Source of the DNA: Hujiaoplasma nucleasis
GTDB taxonomy: Bacteria; Bacillota_I; Bacilli_A; Izemoplasmatales; Hujiaoplasmataceae
DNA: 64,000 nt
Assembly: GCF_013745115.1 (NCBI RefSeq)
Contig: NZ_CP051151.1
Coordinates: 992,001-1,056,000 of the forward strand
Direction of reading: 5' to 3'
Positions within the stretch are counted from its first letter, which is position 1, and each line of letters starts with the position of its first letter. Below, one piece after another: positions 51,723 to 59,978 of the stretch. The translations under genes were made by a program, and so were the position numbers. The notes under the pieces are model-generated. The model was not told the DNA's origin. It did not search any database and saw only the letters and a list, made by a program, of their open reading frames with translations.

Positions 51723-53165
51723 TCAATTTCTTTTTGTTTTTTGCATGGGTTCAGTAATATCTCTAGTGATTCCTACAGCACCAACAATATTTTTCGATTC
51801 ATCAAAAATTGGCGAAATAGAAGATTCAAAAAATAAACTTAAGCCATCAATTTGATATTCCCAATCATAAACTCTATGTTTACCTTTTAATGCATCTTCG
51901 TAAATTTTATCTCTTTCTATACTTTTTTCACCAAATATTTCTACAACTGTCTTACCAAGAAAATCGCTTGCCTTCAACTGTAACAAATTTAAACCTCTAC
52001 CAAAGATAGAAACATACCTTCTATCTTTATCTATCTCAAAAATAATATCTGTGGCAGACTCCATTAAGAGTCTAACCCTTTGGTTTTCTATAGATAGTTG
52101 GTGTTGAGCATCTTGTTTTTCTTGAAAAAACAAGTCTGTAGCTTCCAAAACCTTATTCAAGGCATTTCTAATATGGTCATAATCATCTTTATGTAATTTA
52201 GGCAGGCGATAGTCTATTGTTTTTGAAACATCGATTTGATCTATATCTCTTAACAATAAATCTAATGGCTTTCTAACCCTAAAATTATATATCAATAATA
52301 CAATAACCGCTATAACTAACATAATAAGACCTAAAAAGACAAACATCCGAGATATAAAAATCAAACTTAAAGCAAATTCACTTTGAGGTAAGAAAACCAA
52401 TAATTGGTAATTATTCGACTCAATTTCACCAACACTTAATACACCTTGTTCATCGCTAATATAAAAATCTTCATATGTACCTTGATCACGAACTGCTAGT
52501 AAATTCTCTTCAAAATTACTAACATCTTTTAACTCAATGATAGCTAAATCCATTCCTGGATATGCTAATAAGTGATTGTTAGAATCTAATAATATTGCGT
52601 ACCCATTATCTCCTATTTCTTTTTCGGAAACAAAGGCAGCTATTGTTCTAATATCTATATCTACTGCCAAAACCCCAATTAAAGTATTTTGGTCATAGAT
52701 TGCCTTAGCCGCTGTTACAATAACCCTATCCTTTGATGCATTGACAAAAGCTGGCGTAAAAATGGTGCCTTCCGAAGCAATGGCTGAACTATACCAAATT
52801 CTAGTCCTTAAATCAAAATCTGGCCCTGGAACAAAACCCGATGAATTAACCATAGATTTATCTGTCTTACCCAAGTAGATAGATGCTATGGATTCATATT
52901 TTTGATCTATAGTAACTAATAAATCTAATAATTCACCATCATTCGTATCTAGACTTAAATAAGATTCAAGGGTTTTAATGATCGTATCAATCTCAATAAA
53001 TTCTTCATTTATTTCTTTGCAAGTATTTTCAAGTTCAACAAGCAAAACTTCTTTTTGCTTTTCTTCCACCAATTGATAAGACATAAAAAAGAAATATGAA
53101 AGGGTCGCAAAAGAAATAATGAGATAGATACTAGCCAATATCATTGGTTTTTTGATAAACTTCAT
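51723..53165 (-). CDS. Membrane sensor + PAS half of the split gene
   Basis: The 480-aa frame has helices at about 10-30 and 275-300 bracketing an extracellular dCache-like domain (VAAKAIYDQNTLIGVLAVDIDIRTIAAFV, GYAILLDSNNHLLAYPGM). A HAMP-like segment follows (RKPLDLLLRDIDQI), then a PAS domain (about 365-475) ending GAVGITRDITEPM, after which the frame stops early at KTKRN. dCache domains bind small ligands. The break lies exactly where the GGDEF helix should start. GGGAGAAAT precedes the ATG at 53165. Confidence 0.78.
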   Translation of the reverse strand: MKFIKKPMILASIYLIISFATLSYFFFMSYQLVEEKQKEVLLVELENTCKEINEEFIEIDTIIKTLESYLSLDTNDGELLDLLVTIDQKYESIASIYLGKTDKSMVNSSGFVPGPDFDLRTRIWYSSAIASEGTIFTPAFVNASKDRVIVTAAKAIYDQNTLIGVLAVDIDIRTIAAFVSEKEIGDNGYAILLDSNNHLLAYPGMDLAIIELKDVSNFEENLLAVRDQGTYEDFYISDEQGVLSVGEIESNNYQLLVFLPQSEFALSLIFISRMFVFLGLIMLVIAVIVLLIYNFRVRKPLDLLLRDIDQIDVSKTIDYRLPKLHKDDYDHIRNALNKVLEATDLFFQEKQDAQHQLSIENQRVRLLMESATDIIFEIDKDRRYVSIFGRGLNLLQLKASDFLGKTVVEIFGEKSIERDKIYEDALKGKHRVYDWEYQIDGLSLFFESSISPIFDESKNIVGAVGITRDITEPMQKTKRN

Positions 53166-53317
53166 AAATTTCTCCCTAACACAAAAATGTAGTTTTTTGA
53201 TAAGATAATCATATCATTAAAAAAATAAAAATACAATTTATTAGGGGTTTAACATAGAAAAAACCCTATTAATTCAAGTATATAAGAATAAAAACTAAGA
53301 AATAATTTTTATTAATT

Positions 53318-53338
53318 GAAAAAAAGCAGATGCTTTTT
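53318..53338 (-). terminator. Terminator after the acyltransferase
   Basis: AAAAAGC and GCTTTTT arms with a 4-nt loop (53321-53338) are followed by a T run on the minus strand. The rest of the 53166-53368 gap is AT-rich and shows no gene. Confidence 0.6.
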
Positions 53339-53368
53339 ACTGCATCCACTTTTCAAGAAAATCATCAA

Positions 53369-54151
53369 TCAGTTATTATAATTATTAATATGATCCATGA
53401 CTACTTTTGCTATTTCTATAGTAGACATATCTTTATAATCTTCATAAGGGATCGCTTTTAATATCGTTACTTTTCTTTTAGTTCTCTTAAAAGGGAAATT
53501 ATCCCTAACCCTATCAAGCCCATCAATTCTAATAGGCAAAATATTTGCTTGAGATTTTAAAGCCAACTTAAAAGAACCTGCTTTCATTTTACTTACCGTT
53601 TCATCTTCCCTATATTTTACACTACCTTCAGGAAACACAATTAAGGCCATACCACTCTTTATCGTATCAATAGCAAAAGTCAAAGACTTCGCTGTATGTC
53701 TAATGTTCTTTCTATCAATAAAAAATGCCCTATAAGACCTTAAATATAAACTGATAAAAGGCAATCTAGAAATAGACAATTTTGGAGAAAATGTAATCGG
53801 CCTATTAAAAACCTGTAAGATTGGAAAGGCATCTGAATAAGATTTATGATTCGCGTAGACTACCAAAGGAACATCTTTTGGTATATTATCTTGACCCTTG
53901 TATTCTATATCTAAACCAAATATAAATTTATTAAGAAAAAAAGAAATGCTCCTTAATAAATAAGTTTTATATGGATGTGTCGGCTTTAGTATTAAGACAA
54001 TAGGTATATGTAGATAATAAACCAACATCACTGATAAAAAACCCAATGGATAAGTTACTATCATCCATAAGGGAATAAACCAAATACTTACAAAATAAGA
54101 TAAGCTTATTGTATAAAATAAATAAGTGATAAAAAAAATAGTTGTCGCCAT
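53369..54151 (-). CDS. 1-acyl-sn-glycerol-3-phosphate acyltransferase (PlsC-like)
   Basis: The 260-aa protein has two N-terminal helices and the PlsC/LPLAT motifs: VVYANHKSYSDAF (NHxxxxD catalytic pair, about 100), RAFFIDRKN and ALIVFPEGSVKYREDE (FPEG), then PIRIDGLDRV. It places the second acyl chain to make phosphatidic acid. GAGGTATTT precedes the ATG. It is in the same direction as the split sensor gene but separated by a terminator. Confidence 0.88.
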   Translation of the reverse strand: MATTIFFITYLFYTISLSYFVSIWFIPLWMIVTYPLGFLSVMLVYYLHIPIVLILKPTHPYKTYLLRSISFFLNKFIFGLDIEYKGQDNIPKDVPLVVYANHKSYSDAFPILQVFNRPITFSPKLSISRLPFISLYLRSYRAFFIDRKNIRHTAKSLTFAIDTIKSGMALIVFPEGSVKYREDETVSKMKAGSFKLALKSQANILPIRIDGLDRVRDNFPFKRTKRKVTILKAIPYEDYKDMSTIEIAKVVMDHINNYNN

Positions 54152-54222
54152 AAATACCTCTTATTTATCTATTTTAACATAAGATAAATCAATATCCTTC
54201 AATCTTGATTGAAGAAAGAAAA

Positions 54223-54244
54223 AATAATGGTTTTATCCATTATT
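54223..54244 (-). terminator. Terminator after the broken GGDEF gene
   Basis: AATAATGG / CCATTATT arms with a 6-nt loop are followed by a T run on the minus strand. It overlaps the stop of the broken gene. Confidence 0.65.
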
Positions 54245-54857
54245 TATCACTCTTTATTTTATTTTTATGGATATACATCAATTCATCAGCTTCTTTAAGT
54301 AAATTAGTTAAATCAAATTCTTGGTTTATTTCACTCTCTTTAAAAGCAACAAGCCCATAAGCCAAAGAAGCAATTTCAGAGTGATCTTTAAACTTTTGAT
54401 CAATATTCTCCATATAATTCATATATTCTTGATAACTACACTTATTGAATAAAATTAAAAACTTATCTCCGCCAAGTCTAAATATCGTTCCTTGCTCTTT
54501 AAGGATATTTTGGGTATCTTTAACAAAGCTACTTAATAATCAATCACCAGTATCATGACCAAACTGGTCATTAATAGCTTTAAAATGATTAAAATCGATT
54601 AAAACAAGGCCCATACTATTATCGGATTGAGAAGGCAAAACATTTTCTCTCATATAATTATAAAAATATCTTCTATTGTAAGAACCAGTCAAAGAATCTT
54701 CAATGGAAATTTTCTTTAATAATTGATTAAATTTCTTTAATTCTATATTTTGTTTTTCAATAATTCTTTGTGGATTTAATAACTCACTGTTTAGCTTTGA
54801 TATCTCTATATAGGCTTTTTCATCATGTTTTAAGATATCTTTTTTAAGAGCTCGCAT
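54240..54857 (-). pseudogene. GGDEF-domain gene interrupted by in-frame UGA
   Basis: The frame 54540-54857 encodes a coiled coil then KKISIEDSLTGSYNRRYFYNYM and GLVLIDFNHFKAINDQFGHDTGD, the first half of a GGDEF domain, ending at TGA (54540-54542). The same frame continues directly as LLSSFVKDTQNILKEQG and FRLGGDKFLILFNK to KSDK at 54240. So a single UGA splits an otherwise continuous domain. The signature is GGDKF rather than GGDEF, so cyclase activity would be doubtful even if read through. No upstream sensor domain is present and the frame is closed before 54900. It is probably a decaying copy. Confidence 0.7.
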
Positions 54858-55044
54858 TTCATTAACTTGCTGGCTATTAATTTTTATAATTTTCTTTAGT
54901 AATTCATAAATAATTCATATAAAATTTCATATTATGGAAAAAAGCCAACTTAAGAGACAAATAGTCATTATTGCACAAAATTAAAATAGTATATAAAATA
55001 GACGAGATTTTCAAAAATAGTATCCTAATCTAAATATGCTTGTG

Positions 55045-55051
55045 ATATAAT
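55045..55051 (+). promoter_or_regulatory. Extended -10 promoter of the PH-domain operon
   Basis: TGATATAAT (TG at 55043-55044, TATAAT 55046-55051) lies about 50 nt before the first gene. I see no good -35. The 54858-55100 gap otherwise holds no gene. Confidence 0.45.
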
Positions 55052-55100
55052 ATCATTACTAATAATGAAAGGTAAATACTAGAAAAGTATAAGGTTTTCC

Positions 55101-55598
55101 ATGGAAAAAAAATTAGCAGAGAATATTAATAAGTTCCATCTAGTCACACGTGCTATTGGCTCTAGCATCTTTTATATCGGCTTCATAGTACTCATATTTT
55201 TGCCAATGAATCTTTTTGGAGAAGATATCTTTAAAACACTAGCACTCATATTATTAGGTTTTATTGTTATTATTTTACTGATCTTCAATTTCGTCATAAC
55301 TCGATTTATTTATAAACTATATGGCTATGAGATCAATGAGAATTATCTTCTTATAAAGAAGGGTGTTTTATTTAGAAAAAATTCTTTCATTCCTATAAAA
55401 AGAATACAACATTTAGATAAATTTCAAGGTCCAATTCAAAGTCTATTTAAGATTACAACTCTTATTATATATACAGCTGGATCAAATGATTTTATTATGG
55501 GCATTCCAGAAGATGAAATAGACTTAGTTATTCAACAAATCAGAGAAAACCTTCAAGTTTATTTAGATTCTAAAGAGGTCATCATTGATGAATCCTAA
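55101..55598 (+). CDS. YdbS-like bacterial PH-domain (bPH2) membrane protein
   Basis: The 165-aa protein has two N-terminal helices (about 20-70) and a C-terminal bPH2 domain: YELNENYLLIKKGVLFRKNSFIPIKRIQHLDKFQGPIQSLFKITTLIIYTAGSNDF and the closing VIQQIRENL. The kgvl..k...IP..riQ.v motif is typical of YdbS in Bacillus. It overlaps the next gene, a YdbT-like partner, by 11 nt. YdbS/YdbT are linked to resistance to amyloliquecidin-type peptides in B. subtilis; role here is inference. Confidence 0.85.
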   Translation: MEKKLAENINKFHLVTRAIGSSIFYIGFIVLIFLPMNLFGEDIFKTLALILLGFIVIILLIFNFVITRFIYKLYGYEINENYLLIKKGVLFRKNSFIPIKRIQHLDKFQGPIQSLFKITTLIIYTAGSNDFIMGIPEDEIDLVIQQIRENLQVYLDSKEVIIDES

Positions 55599-57096
55599 AT
55601 ATCATATTGCCAAGAGAAAGTATATATATGATGTCCTTAAATCCATTTTTACTTCCTTTATAATATCTAGTTTTTCAATTGGTCTTCTCTATGAAAAAGC
55701 CGAGGAAGAACTTTTAGAACTAAGTACGAGTCAATCACTTGTCATAACAACTATATTTATAAGCACACTTATTGTTCAACTTATCCTATATTGGCTTATT
55801 TTAAGAAAGTATATTTTTTCTGACCAAGATCAATCTTTCTTAATTGAAAAAGGGCTATTTTTTAAAAGAAAAGTTAATATTCCATATAAAAACATTCATA
55901 CTATCTCTATAAAGAGAAGGTTTAGGGATTTAATATTAGGCCTTTCTACCCTTCAATTTGATACTGGCACTACCACTACTATCGCTCCTGAAGGAAATAT
56001 TGTTGTGGATAAGGCTTATGCACCTGTCTTAAAAAAGTTTATCGAAGAAAAAAGAAACAATAAAAATACTTCGCTACCATCACCAGTTGACTTTAAGCAA
56101 GATGAAGAAGAAAATCTAGAATATTTATATGAAGCTAAATGGACAAAACTATTATTAATGGGTCTTTTAAAACAAGGCTTCTTATTGGTTGCTTTACTTA
56201 TAAGTGTCATTCTTTTTGGACTTGTGATGACAATTACGAAATTTGATCCAGAAATCAATCAAAGGAAACTTTTGATAATCTTAATCATCATATATTTCAT
56301 AATTCTTATCTTGATTCTTATAATATTAATGCTTTATTATTTGTTTAAATTCTATCATTATCGATTAAATATTGAAGGTGATAGCATTAGCTATCGTTAT
56401 GGTTTGTTCAATAAAGTAGAATTTAAACTAAGTAAAAAAAGAATTAATGCTATTCATATCAACCAATCTATTCTTTTTAGGTTCTTTGGTTATTATGAGC
56501 TTAGTGTTTCCGCATTAGGTATCGGTGATAATTTCGGTAATTCAGAAAATAAAATTGAAAGTAAATCACTCTTACTTATGGTGAAAAAGCATACAATGAA
56601 TGAATTAATCAGTTTTTTAGACTATCCAGCTTTAGATGACTTCCAATTATTAAAACCTAAAAAATTTAGATTGCTTAATTTTATATATTTACCTATATTA
56701 TTCTTATTAATCATCAACATACCAATCTATATTTTTCTTTCATTTCCTATCATTGATTTTATGGTTCCAGTAATCATGAATATTCTTTTGTCGGTTCTTT
56801 ATATTATTGGTTTATTCTTATGGATGAATAACCATATTATTGGAAAAAATAAGAATACTTACTTTCTTCAAAAAGGAGCTTTCACTTTGAAAAAAACAAT
56901 GATAAAAAAGACTAGAATCCAGATGATAACTTACCAACAAAATCCTCTACTTCTAATTGAAAGCATTGGAAATATTAGAATCTCATATAAGGCTTTAGGC
57001 GCAAACATTTGTATGAGAAATTTTGAATCAAGTGACTATTTATTACTGAAAGAATCTTTACTTACTGAGAAGATATCATACAAAACGGACCAATAA
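55588..57096 (+). CDS. YdbT-like bPH2 membrane protein
   Basis: The 502-aa protein has about six helices and three bPH2-like repeats: FLIEKGLFFKRKVNIPYKNIHTISI (about 80-150), YRYGLFNKVEFKLSKKRINAIHINQSIL (about 260-340) and FLQKGAFTLKKTMIKKTRIQMITYQQNPLL (about 425-490). That is the YdbT architecture. The ATG at 55588 overlaps the end of the YdbS-like gene, so the two are coupled and probably form a complex. It is followed by a strong terminator. Confidence 0.87.
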   Translation: MNPKYHIAKRKYIYDVLKSIFTSFIISSFSIGLLYEKAEEELLELSTSQSLVITTIFISTLIVQLILYWLILRKYIFSDQDQSFLIEKGLFFKRKVNIPYKNIHTISIKRRFRDLILGLSTLQFDTGTTTTIAPEGNIVVDKAYAPVLKKFIEEKRNNKNTSLPSPVDFKQDEEENLEYLYEAKWTKLLLMGLLKQGFLLVALLISVILFGLVMTITKFDPEINQRKLLIILIIIYFIILILILIILMLYYLFKFYHYRLNIEGDSISYRYGLFNKVEFKLSKKRINAIHINQSILFRFFGYYELSVSALGIGDNFGNSENKIESKSLLLMVKKHTMNELISFLDYPALDDFQLLKPKKFRLLNFIYLPILFLLIINIPIYIFLSFPIIDFMVPVIMNILLSVLYIIGLFLWMNNHIIGKNKNTYFLQKGAFTLKKTMIKKTRIQMITYQQNPLLLIESIGNIRISYKALGANICMRNFESSDYLLLKESLLTEKISYKTDQ

Positions 57097-57110
57097 TGTC
57101 CGTTTTTTTT
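57082..57110 (+). terminator. Terminator after the PH-domain operon
   Basis: AAAACGGAC / GTCCGTTTT arms (9 bp, 7-nt loop) with eight T overlap the end of the coding sequence. The following 57111-57283 gap contains a GAAGT/ACTTC inverted repeat at 57245-57269 but no gene. Confidence 0.85.
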
Positions 57111-57283
57111 ATCCTTATTCTTCTTTTTTAATTCAAGACCAAATCAGTTATATCGATGTATAAATTATTTTATTTTTTTAATAATCATGTAACTTGGTGT
57201 AAAATATATGTAGGATACCTTACAGATATTTAAATATAGAAAATGAAGTGCTAGACTATTAGTGACTTCAAAAGGAGCGTCTC

Positions 57284-57805
57284 ATGTTTAAATTGAAAGT
57301 CAAAGATAATAAACACCAAAACATCAAAGAGCAATTGAAGTTAAAAGAATCACCAAACTATTCTTACGTTATTACAGACGATAAGAATCTTGTGGAAGAA
57401 GACAAAATCAATATAGTCTTTAACCACAATCACATCCTTGAAATGAATAAAGTATTAGATTTACTTGTCAAGGGTCAAGATCTTTATATCAATGGTTACA
57501 ATCAATTTGGTGAAAAAAGAGTTGAATGCCGAAATATCCATTACATTATTTCCCAACAAGATGATGTTTTTGCAGTTCTATCTCAAACTAAACTCATTGT
57601 AAAAATGAAGCTCTATGAGTTAGAGGAACTATTATTGGACAAACAATTTATACGTGTCAGTAAATATTGCTTAGTTAACATTGGAAAAATCAACTACATT
57701 CGCTCTCTTTTAAATTCTAAACTAGAATTACAAATGGACAATGGTGATCTTTGTGAAGTCAATCGCTATTATTTAAAAGAGTTTAAGGAAGCCCTTAAAC
57801 TATAA
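57284..57805 (+). CDS. LytTR-domain DNA-binding regulator
   Basis: The 173-aa protein has a C-terminal LytTR domain (about 75-170): IHYIISQQDDVFAVLSQTKLIVKMKLYELEELLLDKQFIRVSKYCLVNIGKINYI and NGDLCEVNRYYLKEFKEAL. The N-terminal part lacks a receiver domain, so it is a stand-alone LytTR regulator, perhaps with an oligomerisation segment. AAAGGAGCG precedes the ATG. It lies 11 nt before the beta-propeller gene and likely shares a transcript. Confidence 0.87.
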   Translation: MFKLKVKDNKHQNIKEQLKLKESPNYSYVITDDKNLVEEDKINIVFNHNHILEMNKVLDLLVKGQDLYINGYNQFGEKRVECRNIHYIISQQDDVFAVLSQTKLIVKMKLYELEELLLDKQFIRVSKYCLVNIGKINYIRSLLNSKLELQMDNGDLCEVNRYYLKEFKEALKL

Positions 57806-57816
57806 GGAGGTATCTT

Positions 57817-59880
57817 ATGTCAATTATCTTTGAAAATCTATATTTATTTATTGCTGGAATCTTATCCCTTACTTTTCTAATTCTTATGATGGTCAAAGTC
57901 GTAAGAGAATTTTACTTTAACAAATTATTAAAAGAAAAACATAGTCAAATGCGTATATCTGGTGTTAATCGTTCTTTTTCCAAAAGAATGGGTCTTTTAA
58001 CCACCACAGCTTTTGCGCCAATCTTGATCTTTGTATTGATTGTGGCTCTTAGTGTAAATCCACCAAGCATTCCAAGTGGTAATTTACAAGAAATTCGTAG
58101 TTCTAATGATATTTTAGAAATTTATAATGAGTATCAAGAACTCACAGGTTCTTTCTATGAAAATCGTGATGATATCTTTCTTGAAGATGCTGCTGCAGAA
58201 AGTCCTGAAAACGAACAAGGTTCTGATGATTACTCTGAAACCAATGTACAAGTTCAAGGGGTTGATGAAATGGATAATGTCATCACTGATGGCAAATATA
58301 TCTATCAAATGCGAAACAACCAAGTATTAATTACCCTTGCATATACCTTTTCTCAAGAATCAAATGTTCTTTCAAACTATAAAATCATTGAATATATTGA
58401 TGAAGAAACATCTTGCCCTAGTGGTATGTATGTGACAGGTCTTTATGTAGATGATAATTATTTAGTTGTGGTTGGGTCTGAATATCAATATTACTGTAAT
58501 CCTATTAAAAATGGTGAGGATTCTACACTAGATGTCTACTACTATGATTACTGGTATGGCTACAACAATAATGTCAAAATCTATGTATATGACAAAAATG
58601 ATGATTTTGCTTTAACCGGTGAATATGATTTGTCAGGTAATCTTATCGGAACTCGTAAAATTGATGATAAAATCTATGTTGTAACCAATTCTTGGCTACC
58701 TTTGAATAATGAAGATATAGTCATTGATGATTACTTACCAACTTATTCTATCAATGAAGAATCAAATGTTGCAAAATATGAAGATATTTCTTATGTTAAA
58801 GGTATCGCTCCTAATTCATTCACAAGTTTTTTTGCTATAGATTTAGCTAATGAAAGTATTGATTTGGAAGTAGTATTAGGTGATAGTGGCTATAATTTAT
58901 ATGTCTCTCACAACAATATTTATTTAGTAGGAAATATATATTATTATCCAGCTGAAGACCAAGATGAGTCTACCGAGACTATAAATTATTATCAACCTAA
59001 AACGGCTATTCAAAAAATTTCAATCAATGATGCAAATCTTGAATACTCTAACACTGGTATCGTTCCAGGTTACACTTTAAATCAATTCTCAATGGATGAA
59101 TCAGATGGTTACTTAAGAATCGCCACAACCACTGGTTGGTGGGGTGAAGATATTAACAATCGTCTATTTATTCTTGACGAAAACCTTGATGAAGTTTCAA
59201 GACTTGAAAATCTTGGTAAACCAAGAGAAACTATTCGAAGTGTACGTTTTGTTGGTGACTATGGATACATCGTAACCTTTGAACAAACAGATCCTTTCTA
59301 TGTCATTAACTTAAGCGATCCTGAAAACCCTCTTATAGAAGGCGAACTAGAAATTCCTGGATTCAGCACTTACTTGCAAACCCTTAACAATCAATTTATG
59401 TTAGGGATTGGTTTCGGAGATTCAAATGGTGGAACTAATGGATTAAAGATATCCATTTATGATATATCTGATAAGACAAATCCTCAAGTATTCGATGAAG
59501 TTATATTTGATTACGCAGACTTTGGATGGGGTTGGTCTTCTGCAACTTACAATCATAAAGATTTACTTGTCTCTTTATCTAAAGGTATTATTGCTTTACC
59601 ATTCTCAACTTATGATTGGAGTCAAGAATCAGGTTATGTTTATAATAGTGGTATCTTAGTATATCACTTTGATGAAATCAATGGACTAAGTAAATCTGGT
59701 TTTATAACCCATGATCAAAACTCTGATGAAGAAGTATATGTCTACAAAATTAAATTTATTGACCAATACTTCTATACCATTTCATCTCAGTATATAAAGG
59801 CTTCTTTAATTAGCCAACCAGAAACCATATTGAATTCAGTGACATTACCATCTTATGAAAATCCTATCTACCAAGATTAA
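57817..59880 (+). CDS. Membrane-anchored beta-propeller protein
   Basis: The 687-aa protein has two N-terminal helices (about 5-27 and 60-85). A large extracytoplasmic region follows, starting with the beta-propeller family signature TNVQVQGVDEMDNVITDGKYIY and repeated blades with motifs such as SGNLIGTRKIDDKIYVVTNSW, RFVGDYGYIVTFEQTDPFYVINLSDPENP and DKTNPQVF. Asp-rich loops suggest calcium binding. It belongs to the secreted C-terminal beta-propeller (Beta_propel) family, function unknown. AAGGAGG precedes the ATG. It pairs with the LytTR regulator upstream, which suggests signal-linked expression. Confidence 0.85.
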   Translation: MSIIFENLYLFIAGILSLTFLILMMVKVVREFYFNKLLKEKHSQMRISGVNRSFSKRMGLLTTTAFAPILIFVLIVALSVNPPSIPSGNLQEIRSSNDILEIYNEYQELTGSFYENRDDIFLEDAAAESPENEQGSDDYSETNVQVQGVDEMDNVITDGKYIYQMRNNQVLITLAYTFSQESNVLSNYKIIEYIDEETSCPSGMYVTGLYVDDNYLVVVGSEYQYYCNPIKNGEDSTLDVYYYDYWYGYNNNVKIYVYDKNDDFALTGEYDLSGNLIGTRKIDDKIYVVTNSWLPLNNEDIVIDDYLPTYSINEESNVAKYEDISYVKGIAPNSFTSFFAIDLANESIDLEVVLGDSGYNLYVSHNNIYLVGNIYYYPAEDQDESTETINYYQPKTAIQKISINDANLEYSNTGIVPGYTLNQFSMDESDGYLRIATTTGWWGEDINNRLFILDENLDEVSRLENLGKPRETIRSVRFVGDYGYIVTFEQTDPFYVINLSDPENPLIEGELEIPGFSTYLQTLNNQFMLGIGFGDSNGGTNGLKISIYDISDKTNPQVFDEVIFDYADFGWGWSSATYNHKDLLVSLSKGIIALPFSTYDWSQESGYVYNSGILVYHFDEINGLSKSGFITHDQNSDEEVYVYKIKFIDQYFYTISSQYIKASLISQPETILNSVTLPSYENPIYQD

Positions 59881-59904
59881 CATATAATCCCCTTTACCAT
59901 ACAC

Positions 59905-59945
59905 AAAAAAACATACCCATTAAATTAAATGTGGTATGTTTTTTT
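59905..59945. terminator. Bidirectional terminator, beta-propeller / PAS-GGDEF
   Basis: AAAAAAACATACC (59905-59917) pairs with GGTATGTTTTTTT (59933-59945) across a 15-nt loop, between convergent genes. Confidence 0.8.
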
Positions 59946-59978
59946 GTATTATTTTATTGAAATCAATGAATGTAGAAA

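Larger units (their letters stand above)
50687..53165 (-). pseudogene. Frameshifted sensor gene: PAS-GGDEF-HD-GYP, split by one base
   Basis: Two open frames (51723-53165 and 50687-51658) are one gene interrupted by a frameshift in an A6 tract (T6 at 51737-51742 on the plus strand). Removing one A joins the frames: MQKQKEIEYISIHDFLTG runs on into NRRYFVEAFM, the standard start of a GGDEF domain. The restored protein would have two membrane helices around an extracellular sensor domain, a HAMP-like linker, PAS, GGDEF and HD-GYP. It could be a real mutation, phase variation or a sequencing error in the homopolymer. The register does not fit a classical -1 slippery heptamer. Confidence 0.75.

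Noticed and set aside
51737-51742. Programmed -1 frameshift
   Set aside because: The A6-C tract is not in the register of an X XXY YYZ heptamer and the required shift is +1, so mutation or sequencing error is more likely.
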